Origin: Bradyrhizobium sp. 149
GTDB lineage: Bacteria; Pseudomonadota; Alphaproteobacteria; Rhizobiales; Xanthobacteraceae
Length of the DNA: 64,000 bases
Assembly (NCBI RefSeq): GCF_023073915.1
Contig: NZ_JADPKK010000022.1
Location: 2,046,001 to 2,110,000 of the forward strand
Direction: 5' to 3'
The notes under the pieces are model-generated. The model worked only from the letters and a program-made list of their open reading frames with translations. It was not told the origin of the DNA and did not search any database. The position numbers were made by a program, and so were the translations under genes. Below, one piece after another: positions 52,702-61,978 of this stretch; within the stretch, counting starts at the first letter, position 1, and each line of letters starts with the position of its first letter.

Positions 52702-53514
52702 ATGCCTCGACTGGTCCTGACGATCTTTGCCTTCTTCGGCTTGTTCCTCTCAACTGCCCTCGCCCAGCAGCCCCAGCGCAGCGAGTGCCTGGCGATGGCG
52801 AATGCGGCGCCGCGCGCCACGCCGGTTGCCTTCCGGCAAGCGGCGGCTGCGGCCGAGGTCGAGATCACCTATGCCGGCCACTCCACCTATTTCATCGACA
52901 CGCCCGGCGGCTTGCGCATCGCCACCGACTATAGTGGCGCCTATCAGGTGGGCCGGCTGGCCGATGTCGTCACCATGAACCGGGCCCACAGCACGCATTA
53001 TTCTCTGTATCCCGACAAGCGCATTCCTCGTGTGCTGCATGGCTGGGGGGAGGACGGCAAGCCGGCGCTGGTCTCGGAGCGCATCGGCGACACCTTCATT
53101 CGCAACGTCACGACCGACATCCGTCGCTATTTCGGCGACGATTCCGGCGCCGACATGATCCGCGACGGCAATTCGATCTTCATCTTCGAGGTCGCGGGCC
53201 TCTGCATCGGCCATCTCGGCCATCTTCACCACAAGCTCGACGACAGCCACTTTGCCCAGATCGGGCGGCTCGACATCGTGATGGTGCCGATTGACGGCAC
53301 CTACACCATGTCGCTCGACGGCGTCTCCGAGATCACCAAGCGGCTGCGCGCCTCGGTGGTTCTGCCGATGCACCGCTTCGCCACCCCGCTCGACGATTTC
53401 ATGCAACGCATCGGCCAGCAGTTCGAGATCGACAGGCGCATGGAGCGAAGTTTCCGGATGTCCCGGGATGCGCTGCCGTCGAAACCGACGGTGATCATCC
53501 TCGACGGGGTGTGA
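52702..53514 (+). CDS. Exported metallo-beta-lactamase-fold protein (UlaG-like)
   Basis: I start at the ATG at 52702 (MPRLVLTIFAFFGLFLSTALA), where a signal peptide begins; the ribosome binding site is weak. The 270-residue protein has the MBL-fold core of UlaG-like hydrolases: GHSTYFIDTPGGLRIATDYSG (about 59-79), TMNRAHSTHYS (about 92-102), CIGHLGHLHHKL (about 172-183), MVPIDGTYTM and VVLPMHRF. It is probably periplasmic. Substrate unknown. Confidence 0.83.
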   Translation: MPRLVLTIFAFFGLFLSTALAQQPQRSECLAMANAAPRATPVAFRQAAAAAEVEITYAGHSTYFIDTPGGLRIATDYSGAYQVGRLADVVTMNRAHSTHYSLYPDKRIPRVLHGWGEDGKPALVSERIGDTFIRNVTTDIRRYFGDDSGADMIRDGNSIFIFEVAGLCIGHLGHLHHKLDDSHFAQIGRLDIVMVPIDGTYTMSLDGVSEITKRLRASVVLPMHRFATPLDDFMQRIGQQFEIDRRMERSFRMSRDALPSKPTVIILDGV

Positions 53515-53579
53515 CGCGCAATTTTCTCCAAGTCGGCTGCCGGTCGGTCGTGCTGATCTCCTGGCAACAGGAGATCGAC

Positions 53580-54101
53580 ATGGCCGATTTTGCCAGATTA
53601 TTGCACGCGGACGGACCGAACCCCGAGCACGCGGCGGCGCTTCAGCTTTACGGCCGTTTCGTCGGCGATTGGGACGCCGAGATCACCGCCCATGGACCCG
53701 ATGGAACGAAACACACCGCACCCGGCGAAATCCACTTCGGCTGGGTGCTCGAGGGCCGCGCCGTGCAGGACGTCTGGATCATTCCGCGCCCGGCAGGCAG
53801 CCCGGCCCTGCCGATCGCAGGCAATTGGTACGGCACGACGCTGCGGGTTTACGATCCGACCATCGACGCATGGCGGATTTCCTGGTTCGATCCCGGCCGC
53901 AGCATATTCCGCCAGCAGATCGGCCGTCTGCGCGGCGCCGACATCGTGCAGGAAGGCACGACCGAGGCCGGCGACCTGACGCGCTGGAGTTTTACAGAGA
54001 TCACCGAGGATTTCTTCCACTGGCTCGGCGAGGTCAAGCCGGCTACCGCAACCGATTGGCGGCTGGTGGTCGACGTGAGGGCGAAGCGGCGCAAGGGTTG
54101 A
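53580..54101 (+). CDS. Conserved hypothetical protein, DUF1579-like
   Basis: I start at the ATG at 53580 (MADFARLLHADGPNPEHAAAL), with AGGAG 6 bases upstream. The 173-residue soluble protein has FVGDWDAEIT...FGWVLEGRAVQDVW (about 28-68) and repeated WxxxWFDPG-type strands, like small beta-barrel DUF1579-type proteins. I do not recognise a function. It lies 65 bases after the MBL-fold gene on the same strand. Confidence 0.72.
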   Translation: MADFARLLHADGPNPEHAAALQLYGRFVGDWDAEITAHGPDGTKHTAPGEIHFGWVLEGRAVQDVWIIPRPAGSPALPIAGNWYGTTLRVYDPTIDAWRISWFDPGRSIFRQQIGRLRGADIVQEGTTEAGDLTRWSFTEITEDFFHWLGEVKPATATDWRLVVDVRAKRRKG

Positions 54102-54218
54102 CGCCAGCGCCGCTGTGCCGGCGACGACGGGTGCGGCTGCGCAACGCGCGCTGCTGCGCGCGAGAACGAGATGCTAAGCTCCCGGCACAAGAAGCATACA
54201 TAAAGGGAGCGAACGCCG

Positions 54219-55268
54219 ATGGCTGCAAGCGGTCTGCCAGCCAACACGAGCGGGCTATTCGTCGAGCCGCGCGAGGACTGGCTCGCGCTGCATCAGGAGG
54301 AGATCATCGATCCCTTACGGCCGATCGTCGATCCCCATCACCATCTCTGGAATCGCGGGCATCGCTATCTGATCGAGGAGATGGCGGCTGATGTCGCCTC
54401 CGGCCACAACATCACCGCCACCGTGTATGTCGACTGCCGCTCGATGTATCGTGCGCACGGGCCCGAAGCATTCCGGCCCGTCGGCGAGGTCGAGTTCGCC
54501 AACGGCGTCGCCGCGATGAGCGCCAGCGGCGGCTACGGCAAGGCCGCGATCTGCGCCGGCATCGTCAGCCACGTCAACCTGCTGCTCGGCGATGCCGCGA
54601 AACCGGTGCTGGAGGCCGAGATTGCGGCGGGCAACGGTCGCTTCCGGGGTATCCGGCATTCCTCGGCCTGGGACCAGGATCCGGCTGTCGCCGGCATGTA
54701 TGCGAACCGGCCGAAGGGATTGTTGCAGGACCCGAACTTCCGCGCAGGCTTTGCCTGCCTCGCGCCGCTGAACCTGAGCTTCGATGCCTGGCTGTTCCAT
54801 CCGCAGATCGGGGAGCTGACCGAACTCGCCCGCGCATTTCCCGACACCAGGATCGTGCTCGACCATTGCGGCGGCCCGGCCGGAATCGGCCGCTTTGCCG
54901 AGCGGCGCGAGGAGGTTTTTCCGCAATGGCGCGCCTCGATCCAGGAGATCGCCAAATGCGAGAACGTGGTGGTGAAGCTCGGCGGGCTCGCGATGTGCCT
55001 GCTCGGCTACGACTTCCATTCGCGCGAGAGGCCGCCGTCATCCGAGGAACTTGCCGCGGCCTGGCGGCCTTACGTCGAGACCTGCATCGAGGCGTTTGGA
55101 CCCAGGCGCGCGATGTTCGAGAGCAATTTTCCGCCGGACAAGGGCCAGTGCAGCTACCAAGTGATCTTCAACGCCTTCAAGCGTATCGCGGCGCCCTTGA
55201 GCGAGACCGAGAAGACGGGGCTGTTCTCGCAGACCGCGAGTGACGTCTACCGGCTCGACTTGCCTTAG
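54219..55268 (+). CDS. Amidohydrolase (amidohydrolase_2 family)
   Basis: The 349-residue TIM-barrel protein has the N-terminal metal motif IVDPHHHLWN (about 36-45), GRFRGIRHSSAWD (about 139-151), RIVLDHCGGP (about 209-218) and a late Asp/Glu region (RAMFESNFPPDKG). The last motif carries FESNFPPD where lactonase-like members have a similar loop, so it may hydrolyse a lactone or decarboxylate an acid. AGGGAG lies upstream of the ATG. Substrate unknown. Confidence 0.87.
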   Translation: MAASGLPANTSGLFVEPREDWLALHQEEIIDPLRPIVDPHHHLWNRGHRYLIEEMAADVASGHNITATVYVDCRSMYRAHGPEAFRPVGEVEFANGVAAMSASGGYGKAAICAGIVSHVNLLLGDAAKPVLEAEIAAGNGRFRGIRHSSAWDQDPAVAGMYANRPKGLLQDPNFRAGFACLAPLNLSFDAWLFHPQIGELTELARAFPDTRIVLDHCGGPAGIGRFAERREEVFPQWRASIQEIAKCENVVVKLGGLAMCLLGYDFHSRERPPSSEELAAAWRPYVETCIEAFGPRRAMFESNFPPDKGQCSYQVIFNAFKRIAAPLSETEKTGLFSQTASDVYRLDLP

Positions 55269-55288
55269 AAAGGTTTGCCGTCATGACG

Positions 55289-55326
55289 AGAAGAGGGGCC
55301 GGGATGTTGATCCCGACCCCTCTTCT
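55289..55326. terminator. Hairpin between convergent genes
   Basis: AGAAGAGGGG-CC-GGGAT (55289-55305) pairs with ATCCC-G-ACCCCTCTTCT (55310-55326) over a GTTG loop. It lies 20 bases after the amidohydrolase stop and 40 bases from the cupin stop. There is no T tract, so its strength as a terminator is uncertain. Confidence 0.6.
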
Positions 55327-55366
55327 GTCGTGGCCGCTGGGAAGCGTCCTTGAAACTGTTTGAAGT

Positions 55367-55822
55367 CTAACCGGCCCCCATCAGCGAGGCCGGGCGGCGC
55401 TCGCCGGCGGAGACGAACATCCGCTTGAGCCTGTTGACGACGCGGATCAGGAAGCCGATCATCACGGGATTGGTCTTGCGGCAGAAGGCGATCTTCTTGA
55501 CGTGGCCTTCGACATGCCATTTGGCATGCGCGCCGTCGCGGAAGAAAATGACGTCGCCTGGGCCGTAGCGCTTCGGCGGCATGCCATCGCTTTCAAGCAC
55601 GATCGATCCTTCCATGATCATGATCGTCTCGTCGATATCGTAGTACCAGTTGAAGCGGCCCTCGGTGCAGGCCCAGATGATGGTCGAAGCGGTGCCGTCG
55701 GCGCTGGTGGACAGGATGTGCGAGCGCGACACCGGATTGCCCTCGATAATCCAGGACGGCTCGATCGGCCGCAGCTCGAGATCCACATTGCAACTACTGA
55801 TTTCAATCAATGTGCGCGACAT
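55367..55822 (-). CDS. Cupin-domain protein
   Basis: I start at the ATG at 55822 (MSRTLIEISSCNVDLELRP) rather than a TTG four codons earlier; GGGGAAA lies 5 bases upstream. The 151-residue protein has one cupin domain of the cupin_3/DUF861 type: NWYYDIDETIMIMEGSIVLES (about 58-78) and YGPGDVIFFRDGAHAKWHV (about 86-104). Usual metal His are partly replaced, so it may bind a ligand rather than catalyse. Function unknown. Confidence 0.82.
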   Translation of the reverse strand: MSRTLIEISSCNVDLELRPIEPSWIIEGNPVSRSHILSTSADGTASTIIWACTEGRFNWYYDIDETIMIMEGSIVLESDGMPPKRYGPGDVIFFRDGAHAKWHVEGHVKKIAFCRKTNPVMIGFLIRVVNRLKRMFVSAGERRPASLMGAG

Positions 55823-56059
55823 CTGTTTCCCCAAGGGATAAAATATGACCGGCCGGGTCTCGGCCCGGATTGTTTCGAAAGATGGCGGGAACGCTAGTAG
55901 CCGGTTTTTAATTCTTTCTTACGCAGAGCCCGACAATCAGCCGTAAGTTGCAGACGCGAAGCGGTTAACGCTGCGATTTCCCTGCAATTTCGCGCACATG
56001 AACCGTTCTTTTCCAGGGTGCGACAAAGTGCGCGAAGCTATCTGAAAGGAGCCATGCCG

Positions 56060-56614
56060 ATGCCCCTCACCCCGGAGGTTCTGATAGCCCAAGGCGAGGT
56101 CGTCGCCTGGATCGGCAGCCTCGATGTCTCCTTCGCAACGGACGAGGAGCTCTGGTTCACCGTCGACGGCATCGAAAACCCCCGGCAGATCGGCAGTGAC
56201 GGCTCCGGCGGCGCGTTCGTGCTGCTGCCATCTCAGAATGTGCTCTACGCCTCATCGGAAGGCCGCGCTGGAATTATCGCGGAGAGTTTCGAGGCTTTCG
56301 TCCGGCTCGTCGTGGCGCGCCCCTATTGGCTCGACATCCTGAAATTTTCAGCCGGCGGTGACCTCCATGAGATGCGGCGCGCGGCGGATGCACTGGAGGC
56401 GACACTCGACAATGAGGACGATGTCAACGAGGCTCGCGAGGAAATCCGCAGGGGCCTCGACCTGCCCGAGGCGAATGACCCGGTCGGCGCGCTCTACGAC
56501 GCGGTGGCGGCCTCCGATGCCATCGTGCGGGCCACCGACGGCAGCCCGTTCACGACGCTGTTCAACCGTTTCAGCATCGAGAACAGCCCGATGCTGCGCG
56601 ACGCGGCGGCCTAA
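56060..56614 (+). CDS. SUKH-like (SMI1/KNR4) protein
   Basis: I start at the ATG at 56060 because AAGGAG lies 8 bases upstream; the ATG at 56054 is too close. The 184-residue acidic protein has the SUKH-type core: a DGSGGAFVLLPSQNVLYASSEGRAGIIAESFEAFVRLVVA stretch (about 48-87; shown in parts as DGSGGAFVLL and ESFEAFVRLV). Many SUKH proteins are immunity partners of toxins, but no toxin gene adjoins it. A dispersed palindrome follows. Confidence 0.65.
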   Translation: MPLTPEVLIAQGEVVAWIGSLDVSFATDEELWFTVDGIENPRQIGSDGSGGAFVLLPSQNVLYASSEGRAGIIAESFEAFVRLVVARPYWLDILKFSAGGDLHEMRRAADALEATLDNEDDVNEAREEIRRGLDLPEANDPVGALYDAVAASDAIVRATDGSPFTTLFNRFSIENSPMLRDAAA

Positions 56615-56631
56615 GTGGAAGTCTTACGTTT

Positions 56632-56679
56632 GCGCATGATCTAACCGAAAACCGGTTCCCACTTTTCGGGATCATGCGC
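56632..56679. repeat. Dispersed rhizobial palindrome (ccgaaaaccggttccc type)
   Basis: GCGCATGATC (56632-56641) pairs with GATCATGCGC (56670-56679); the interior has CCGAAAACCGG and CCCACTTTTCGGG. This element is seen in many copies across Rhizobiales genomes. It sits between convergent genes. Confidence 0.88.
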
Positions 56680-56681
56680 GC

Positions 56682-57938
56682 TTACTTCGCCCATTCGCCC
56701 TTGCGGAACACCGGCACCTTGCTGCCGTCGGCCAGAATGCCGTCGATATCGGTCTCGGCCGAGCCGATCATCCAGTCGATATGGATCAGGCTCTGGTTGC
56801 CGCCTTGCGCGGCGATCTGCTGCGGCGTGAGCTGCGCGCCATTGACGAAGCACTTCGAATAGCACTGGCCGAGCGCGATGTGCGAGGCCGCATTCTCGTC
56901 GAACAGCGTGTTGTAGAACAACAACCCGCTCTGCGAGATCGGCGAGGAATGCGGCACCAAAGCGACTTCGCCGAGACGCCGCGCGCCCTCGTCGGTGTCC
57001 AGCACCTTGTTCAGCACCTCCGCCCCGCGCGAGGCCTTGGCGTCGACGATCCTGCCGTCCTCGAAGCGCACCGCGATGTTGTCGATCAGCGTGCCCTGGT
57101 AGGATAGCGGCTTCGAGCTCACGACATGGCCGTAGACCCGCCGGCAATGCGGCGTGGTGAAAACCTCTTCGGTCGGAATGTTGGCGTTGCAGCTGATGCC
57201 GTTCTTGGACAGCGAGGCGCCGCCTTCCCACTCGTGTCCGTCGGCAAGCCCGATGGTGAGGTCGATGCCGGGACCTGAGTATTGCAGTGCGCGAAATTGC
57301 TGGCCGTTGAGCCAGTTGGTGCGCTCGCGCAGCACCGCATTGTGGCTCGCCCAATTGCCCATCGCGTCGTCGCGGTCGACGCGCGAGGCGGCGAAGATCG
57401 CATCGGCGAGCTTGCCGATCGCAACGTCTTCCGGATCGTTCGGAAACACCTGCTTCGCCCAGGACGTGCTGGGATAGGCGATGATGTTCCAGTTGGTGTC
57501 GAAATTGACGATTTTCTCCAGCGCCGGCTGATAGGCCATCGAATTGGCCTTGCTGGCGCGCGCCACCTTGGACGGATCTTCGCCCGACAGCAGCATCGGA
57601 TTGTCGCCGACGATGGCCAGTCGCGCCGTGTTGTCGGAGAAAGCCTTGGCCATGCCCTCGTAGAGCCAGTTGGCGGCGCGATCGAAGCTGCCGTCGTGGC
57701 CATGGCGATAGCGCGCCAGCGTCATCTCTTCATCGGAGAGAATAGGCGTCACGATGCCGGCGCCGGCCTTGTAGGCATGCACGGCGATCCGCCGCACCAG
57801 CGGCAACGCGATCGCCGGCGCCGTCAGGAGCAGGTCCTGGCCCGGCCGCAAGCCCAGGCCCACCTTCACCGCCACCTCGGCCAGCCGGTCGAGCTTCACG
57901 GGATCGATAGGAGTGGAGGTGATGCGTTGATCAGTCAT
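56682..57938 (-). CDS. M29-family aminopeptidase
   Basis: The 418-residue protein matches thermophilic-type metal aminopeptidases (AmpS/PepS/AmpT). Metal and catalytic residues lie in NIPTEEVFTTP (about 251-261, two Glu), GEVALVP (about 316-322, Glu), FYNTLFDENAASHIALG (about 333-349, Tyr and His) and HIDWMIGS (about 385-392, His, Asp). It should remove N-terminal residues from peptides in the cytoplasm as a dimer. The PcaB-like lyase gene lies 113 bases upstream on the same strand. Confidence 0.92.
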   Translation of the reverse strand: MTDQRITSTPIDPVKLDRLAEVAVKVGLGLRPGQDLLLTAPAIALPLVRRIAVHAYKAGAGIVTPILSDEEMTLARYRHGHDGSFDRAANWLYEGMAKAFSDNTARLAIVGDNPMLLSGEDPSKVARASKANSMAYQPALEKIVNFDTNWNIIAYPSTSWAKQVFPNDPEDVAIGKLADAIFAASRVDRDDAMGNWASHNAVLRERTNWLNGQQFRALQYSGPGIDLTIGLADGHEWEGGASLSKNGISCNANIPTEEVFTTPHCRRVYGHVVSSKPLSYQGTLIDNIAVRFEDGRIVDAKASRGAEVLNKVLDTDEGARRLGEVALVPHSSPISQSGLLFYNTLFDENAASHIALGQCYSKCFVNGAQLTPQQIAAQGGNQSLIHIDWMIGSAETDIDGILADGSKVPVFRKGEWAK

Positions 57939-58051
57939 GCCGGATCCTCTGCCGAACGTCTCTCGCTCAATCTAAGTCTAGCATCGCGAGAGACAAGTGC
58001 GCGAGTGCCTTGCGACACCCCAAAGATACGCGGTTTCGCGCATTTTGGTTT

Positions 58052-59413
58052 TCAACGCGTTGCCGATTTCAGCACCCTGTCGACCATGGCGGGAGCAAGG
58101 CCGAGGTAATTTTTCGGCGATGTCAGCGCCTCGATCGTGGCACGGTCGATTCTGACGGAGACGCGGGCGTCGGACGAGAGCGCGTCCGCCAGTGTCAGGC
58201 CGTTCTCATTGGCGAGCCGGCAGGCGTCATAGACAACGTCGTGCGCCTCCTGCCGCCCAATCTGCGGCGCGAGCCCCATCATGACGGCTTCGGCCACGAT
58301 CAGACCGCGGCTGACGGCCAGATTCTCGTTCATCTTGCTTTCGTCCACGACGAGGCCGGCGAGCGCGAACTTCGCCTGGTGCAAGGCGCCGGCGGTCAGC
58401 ACGAAGCTCTCGGGGATCGCCATCCACTCGGCGTGCCAGGGCCCGGTGGCGCGCTCGAAATCCTGCACCATGGCATCCAGCATGAGACCGGCGTGCTGGC
58501 GCACCGCCTTGGACGCCGCGAGCATCAGTTCCGAGGAGATCGGGTTGCGCTTCTGAGGCATGGTCGAGGAAGCGCCGCGCCCCTTGACGAAGGGCTCGTA
58601 GAGCTCGGCGAATTCGGTCGAGGCCATGATCATGATGTCGAGCGCAATCTTGCCGAGCGAGCCGGTGACGAGCGCCAGGAAATTAACGGCCTCGGCAAAA
58701 CCGTCGCGTGCGACATGCCATGTGGAGGCGGGAACGCCGAGCTTCAGTTCGGCGCAGAGGGCTTCCTGCACCTCGAACCCCTTGTCGCCGAGCGAGGCCA
58801 GCGTGCCGGCGGCGCCGGCGAACTGGCCGACCAGAACGCGCGGCTTCAATTCACTGATACGCTCGGCGTGCCGGTCGAACATCGCGAGCCAGATCGCGGT
58901 CTTATAGCCGAAGGTGACCGGCAGCGCCTGCTGGAGATGGGTGCGGCCCGCCATCGGCGTGTCGCGGTAGCGCTTGGAGAGGTCGGCGAGGATCTTGCGC
59001 AGCGCGGCGATGTCCTGTTCGACGATCTCGAGCCCGGCGCGCAGTTGCAGCACCACGGCGGTGTCCATGATGTCCTGCGTGGTCGCACCCCAATGCACAT
59101 AGCGGCCGGCCTCGCCGCATTGCTTCACCATCTGATGCACCAGGGGCAGGATCGGATAGCCGACGACATCGGTCTCCTGCCGCAACAGATCGAAATCGAG
59201 CGCGGCAACATCGGTGCGCGCCGCGATCTGATCGGCAGCATCCTGCGGAATCACACCGCATTTCGCTTCCGCCTTCGCCAGTGCCACCTCGACCTCGGCA
59301 TAGCGCGCGACGGTCGCGATATCGGAAAACACCTCCCGCATCTGCGGAGTGCCGAAGGCATCGCGGAACAGCATGGAATCGAGCACGGTGGTCGAGGCAT
59401 GAAAAGCGGGCAT
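58052..59413 (-). CDS. Fumarase/aspartase-superfamily lyase (PcaB/PurB-like)
   Basis: The 453-residue helical lyase has the superfamily signature SSTMPQKRNP (about 281-290, mobile loop with the catalytic Ser), THLQQALPVTFG (about 158-169, His) and VHWGATTQDIMDT (about 105-117). It looks like the branch holding 3-carboxy-cis,cis-muconate cycloisomerase and adenylosuccinate lyase-like enzymes. No other protocatechuate gene is near, so the substrate is unclear. Confidence 0.87.
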   Translation of the reverse strand: MPAFHASTTVLDSMLFRDAFGTPQMREVFSDIATVARYAEVEVALAKAEAKCGVIPQDAADQIAARTDVAALDFDLLRQETDVVGYPILPLVHQMVKQCGEAGRYVHWGATTQDIMDTAVVLQLRAGLEIVEQDIAALRKILADLSKRYRDTPMAGRTHLQQALPVTFGYKTAIWLAMFDRHAERISELKPRVLVGQFAGAAGTLASLGDKGFEVQEALCAELKLGVPASTWHVARDGFAEAVNFLALVTGSLGKIALDIMIMASTEFAELYEPFVKGRGASSTMPQKRNPISSELMLAASKAVRQHAGLMLDAMVQDFERATGPWHAEWMAIPESFVLTAGALHQAKFALAGLVVDESKMNENLAVSRGLIVAEAVMMGLAPQIGRQEAHDVVYDACRLANENGLTLADALSSDARVSVRIDRATIEALTSPKNYLGLAPAMVDRVLKSATR

Positions 59414-59743
59414 GGGCGTTTCTTCGTGGTTGATGTCTTGTGTGAGGGCAGCTTACGCACACGGAACTGTTCGGCAAAGGACATTCACTTTTCGTCACAC
59501 ACTCGATGCCGTCGCGGCGAAGGCCAGAACAACGTGTGAGGAGAAATGTCCGGAGACCGCGACAATCCGGCCGAAACCGCCGTATTCTCTAATCCAGGTT
59601 GCATTCCTCCCGGCAAATCGCATGGCTGCCATCACGCGATCGTGGTGAACCGGGCAGGCCCCTCGGCGGACTCACAGACTTCAGTCGAAATCCGCTTTGA
59701 TTTCATCACTGCCCAATGTCGTCGTGAGGTATGAGTTTTCGAG
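59414..59743. other. Regulator upstream region
   Basis: I support no gene in these 330 bases. A 62-codon plus-strand frame (59546-59734) follows GAGGAG but with only two bases of spacing and no family likeness. The last 60 bases (CGAAATCCGCTTTGATTT around 59687-59704) resemble the DNA just before the second regulator (TTTGATTTTTGCTT around 62871), suggesting the duplication included the promoter. Confidence 0.5.
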
Positions 59744-61303
59744 GTGCAGTTTCTGTTCCGGGATCATCTGCTCGATACCGACTTGCGCGAGCTGAGCCGC
59801 GAGCAGGTTCCCGTAGCCGTGGAGCCGCAGGTCTTCGATCTCGTCGTCCACCTCATGGAGAACCGCGACCGGGTGGTCAGCAAGGACGAGCTCATCGACA
59901 AGATCTGGCACGGGCGCAGCGTCTCCGAATCCACTCTGACCAGCCGGATCAATGCAGCACGCAGGGCGATCGGCGACAGCGGCGCGAGCCAGGCGCTGAT
60001 CCGCACCATCTCGCGCAAGGGCTTCAGATTCGTCGGCGATGTCGAGACCAAGCGCGGAGCGGCTGCGCCGGAACTTCGTTTCGGCGCCAGGATTCTTCAG
60101 GCTTCGCTCGCACTGCCGGACCGGCCGGCGATCGCGGTGCTGCCCTTCACCAACATGAGCGGCGACCGCGAGCAGGATTACTTCTCCGACGGGATCAGCG
60201 AGGACATCATCACCGCGCTGTCGAAGCTGCGCTGGTTCTTCGTCATCGCGCGCAACTCCTCTTTCGTCTACAAGGGCCGCGCCGTGCACATGCACGAGGT
60301 CGCGCGCGAGCTCGGCGTGCGCTACGTGCTCGAAGGCAGCGTGCGGCGGAGCGGCGATCGCGTGCGCATCTCCGCGCAGCTCAATGACGCCTCGACCGGC
60401 AGCCATCTCTGGGCCGAACGATACGACCGCGAGCTTGCCGACATCTTCGCCGTGCAGGACGAGATCACCGAGGCGATCGTCGCCGCGATCGAGCCGCAGC
60501 TCTATACCGCCGAGAGCTTTCGCGCCCAGCAGAAGCCGCCGGGAAGCCTGGATGCCTGGGACCTCGTGATGCGCGCATTGTCGCATTACTGGCGCATTAC
60601 CCGCGAGGATAATGCCGCCGCGCAAGGACTGCTCGAAAAGGCCGTCGCGCTCGATCCGGCCTATGGCAAGGCGCTCGGCCTGCTCGCGACCAGCCACATC
60701 TTCGGCGCCCATATGGGCTGGGCCGACATGGCCGCGACCGTGCCGGTCGCCGAGCGCGCGGCGCTCGCGGCGGTGGAGGCCGATCGTGAGGATGCCTGGG
60801 CCCATCACGGCCTCGCTTATACTTATCTATTCCGCCGCCGCTTCGACGACGCGCTGGCGGAATTCGAGCTGGCGCTGAACCTCAATCCGAACTTTGCGAT
60901 GGCGCACGCCTTCTACGGCGTGACGCTGTGCTATGCAGGACGATGGCAGAACGGCGACGTCGCCGCGCGCCGCGCGCTGCGGCTGAGCCCGCGCGACCCG
61001 CTCGCGGCGATCTATTGCGGCGTTGCGGCCTATGCCCGGTTCATCGGCCGCGATTACGAAGGAGCCGCACAGATGGCGCGGGAGTCGATGCGGCAGCGCG
61101 CCGATTTCGTCGGCGCGCATCGCGTGCTGACGGCCGCCGCCGGAATGTCAGGGGATCCCCCGCTCTCGGCTTCCGCCCTGGAAGGCTTGCGCCGCGCCCA
61201 GCCCGGCATCTCGCTCGCCTGGATCACGCGCGAGTTGCCGATGCTGCGGGAAGAGGATCGCGAGCATTACCTCGAGGGATTACGGCGGGCGGGGCTGAGG
61301 TGA
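59744..61303 (+). CDS. wHTH-TPR transcriptional regulator (CadC/OmpR-type DNA-binding domain)
   Basis: The start is a GTG at 59744 (read MQFLFRDHLLDTDLREL); the DNA-binding domain begins there. Residues 1-100 are an OmpR/CadC-type winged helix (VFDLVVHLMENRDRVVSKDE, then INAARRAIGD and IRTISRKGFRFVGDV). Then comes a beta-rich domain (PAIAVLPFTNMSGDREQDYF, about 126-145, to QLNDASTGSHLWAERYDREL) known from proteins fused to cyclases and TPRs, and a TPR tail (about 280-480). No membrane segment is seen, unlike CadC. The paralogue starts at 62899. An intergenic hairpin follows. Confidence 0.88.
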   Translation: MQFLFRDHLLDTDLRELSREQVPVAVEPQVFDLVVHLMENRDRVVSKDELIDKIWHGRSVSESTLTSRINAARRAIGDSGASQALIRTISRKGFRFVGDVETKRGAAAPELRFGARILQASLALPDRPAIAVLPFTNMSGDREQDYFSDGISEDIITALSKLRWFFVIARNSSFVYKGRAVHMHEVARELGVRYVLEGSVRRSGDRVRISAQLNDASTGSHLWAERYDRELADIFAVQDEITEAIVAAIEPQLYTAESFRAQQKPPGSLDAWDLVMRALSHYWRITREDNAAAQGLLEKAVALDPAYGKALGLLATSHIFGAHMGWADMAATVPVAERAALAAVEADREDAWAHHGLAYTYLFRRRFDDALAEFELALNLNPNFAMAHAFYGVTLCYAGRWQNGDVAARRALRLSPRDPLAAIYCGVAAYARFIGRDYEGAAQMARESMRQRADFVGAHRVLTAAAGMSGDPPLSASALEGLRRAQPGISLAWITRELPMLREEDREHYLEGLRRAGLR

Positions 61304-61310
61304 CGGATCT

Positions 61311-61337
61311 CTCCTCTCCCGCTCGCGGGCAGAGGAG
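61311..61337. terminator. Hairpin between convergent genes
   Basis: CTCCTCT (61311-61317) pairs with AGAGGAG (61331-61337), with an inner CCGCTCGCGG. It lies between the regulator stop (61303) and the GFA-family stop (61349). No clear T tract. Confidence 0.5.
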
Positions 61338-61348
61338 AAGGGGCGCGG

Positions 61349-61771
61349 CTACTCCTGCATCATCTCCCCGCTGCCGCCCAACTCGGCCGGGAAGTCCTTG
61401 AGCTTGGGCAGGCCATCGCGCATCGGCAGCACCGTCTCGGAATAGTTGACATGGACGCCGGGCGTGAAGGCGAGCGTGGGGATGGTGGCGGTGAAGACGT
61501 CGACCAGGTCGAGCGGCGGATGGTTGGTCATGAGATGACCGCCGCACTTCTTGCAATATTTGCGCTGGCTGAGCGGCGTCTTGGCAAAGGTCTCGACGTT
61601 CTCTGCACCTTCGGTGATGCGCACGGCTTCGGGCTTCCACAGGCTGAAGGCGTTCACCGGACCGCCCGACCACGAGCGGCACGAGCGGCAATGGCAATAG
61701 CCCATCGCCTCCGGCGCGCCTGTGACCTCGATCGTGACCGCGCCACAGAAGCAGTTTCCGACATGTTTCAT
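61349..61771 (-). CDS. GFA-family (glutathione-dependent formaldehyde-activating-like) zinc protein
   Basis: The 140-residue protein has the GFA/CENP-V zinc pattern: GNCFCGAVTIEVTG (about 5-18), GYCHCRSCRSWSGG (about 24-37) and KYCKKCGGHL (about 71-80). The Cys sets bind two zinc ions. Most family members are not proven formaldehyde enzymes, so the reaction is open. A hairpin repeat lies upstream. Confidence 0.9.
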   Translation of the reverse strand: MKHVGNCFCGAVTIEVTGAPEAMGYCHCRSCRSWSGGPVNAFSLWKPEAVRITEGAENVETFAKTPLSQRKYCKKCGGHLMTNHPPLDLVDVFTATIPTLAFTPGVHVNYSETVLPMRDGLPKLKDFPAELGGSGEMMQE

Positions 61772-61801
61772 TGGTCGTCTCCGTTGATGAGGGTTTGAAT
61801 T

Positions 61802-61855
61802 CCTCTCCCCGCTCCTGTTTGCCGATAACTCGGCAAAAGCGGATGCGGGGAGAGG
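61802..61855. repeat. Nested hairpin repeat
   Basis: CCTCTCCCCGC (61802-61812) pairs with GCGGGGAGAGG (61845-61855), enclosing TTTGCCGA-taac-TCGGCAAA. It belongs to the cctctcccc family. It lies in the 207-base gap between the GFA-family gene and the methyltransferase gene. Confidence 0.8.
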
Positions 61856-61978
61856 CGTTGGGGTGAGGGGGATTCACCCCCGAGAAACGCAAAAGGCTGG
61901 CTCCCGGCAAGATCCGTTACGCGTCTTAGCGCCGCCGTGCGTCCTCCTTTCGGCGGACGCGACGGACAGACGCGCAAG

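Noticed and set aside
58010..59539. 509-codon plus-strand frame opposite the lyase gene
   Set aside because: Shadow frame; the minus-strand lyase has a full superfamily signature.
59546..59734. 62-codon plus-strand frame before the first regulator
   Set aside because: GAGGAG is only two bases from the ATG and the product resembles no family.
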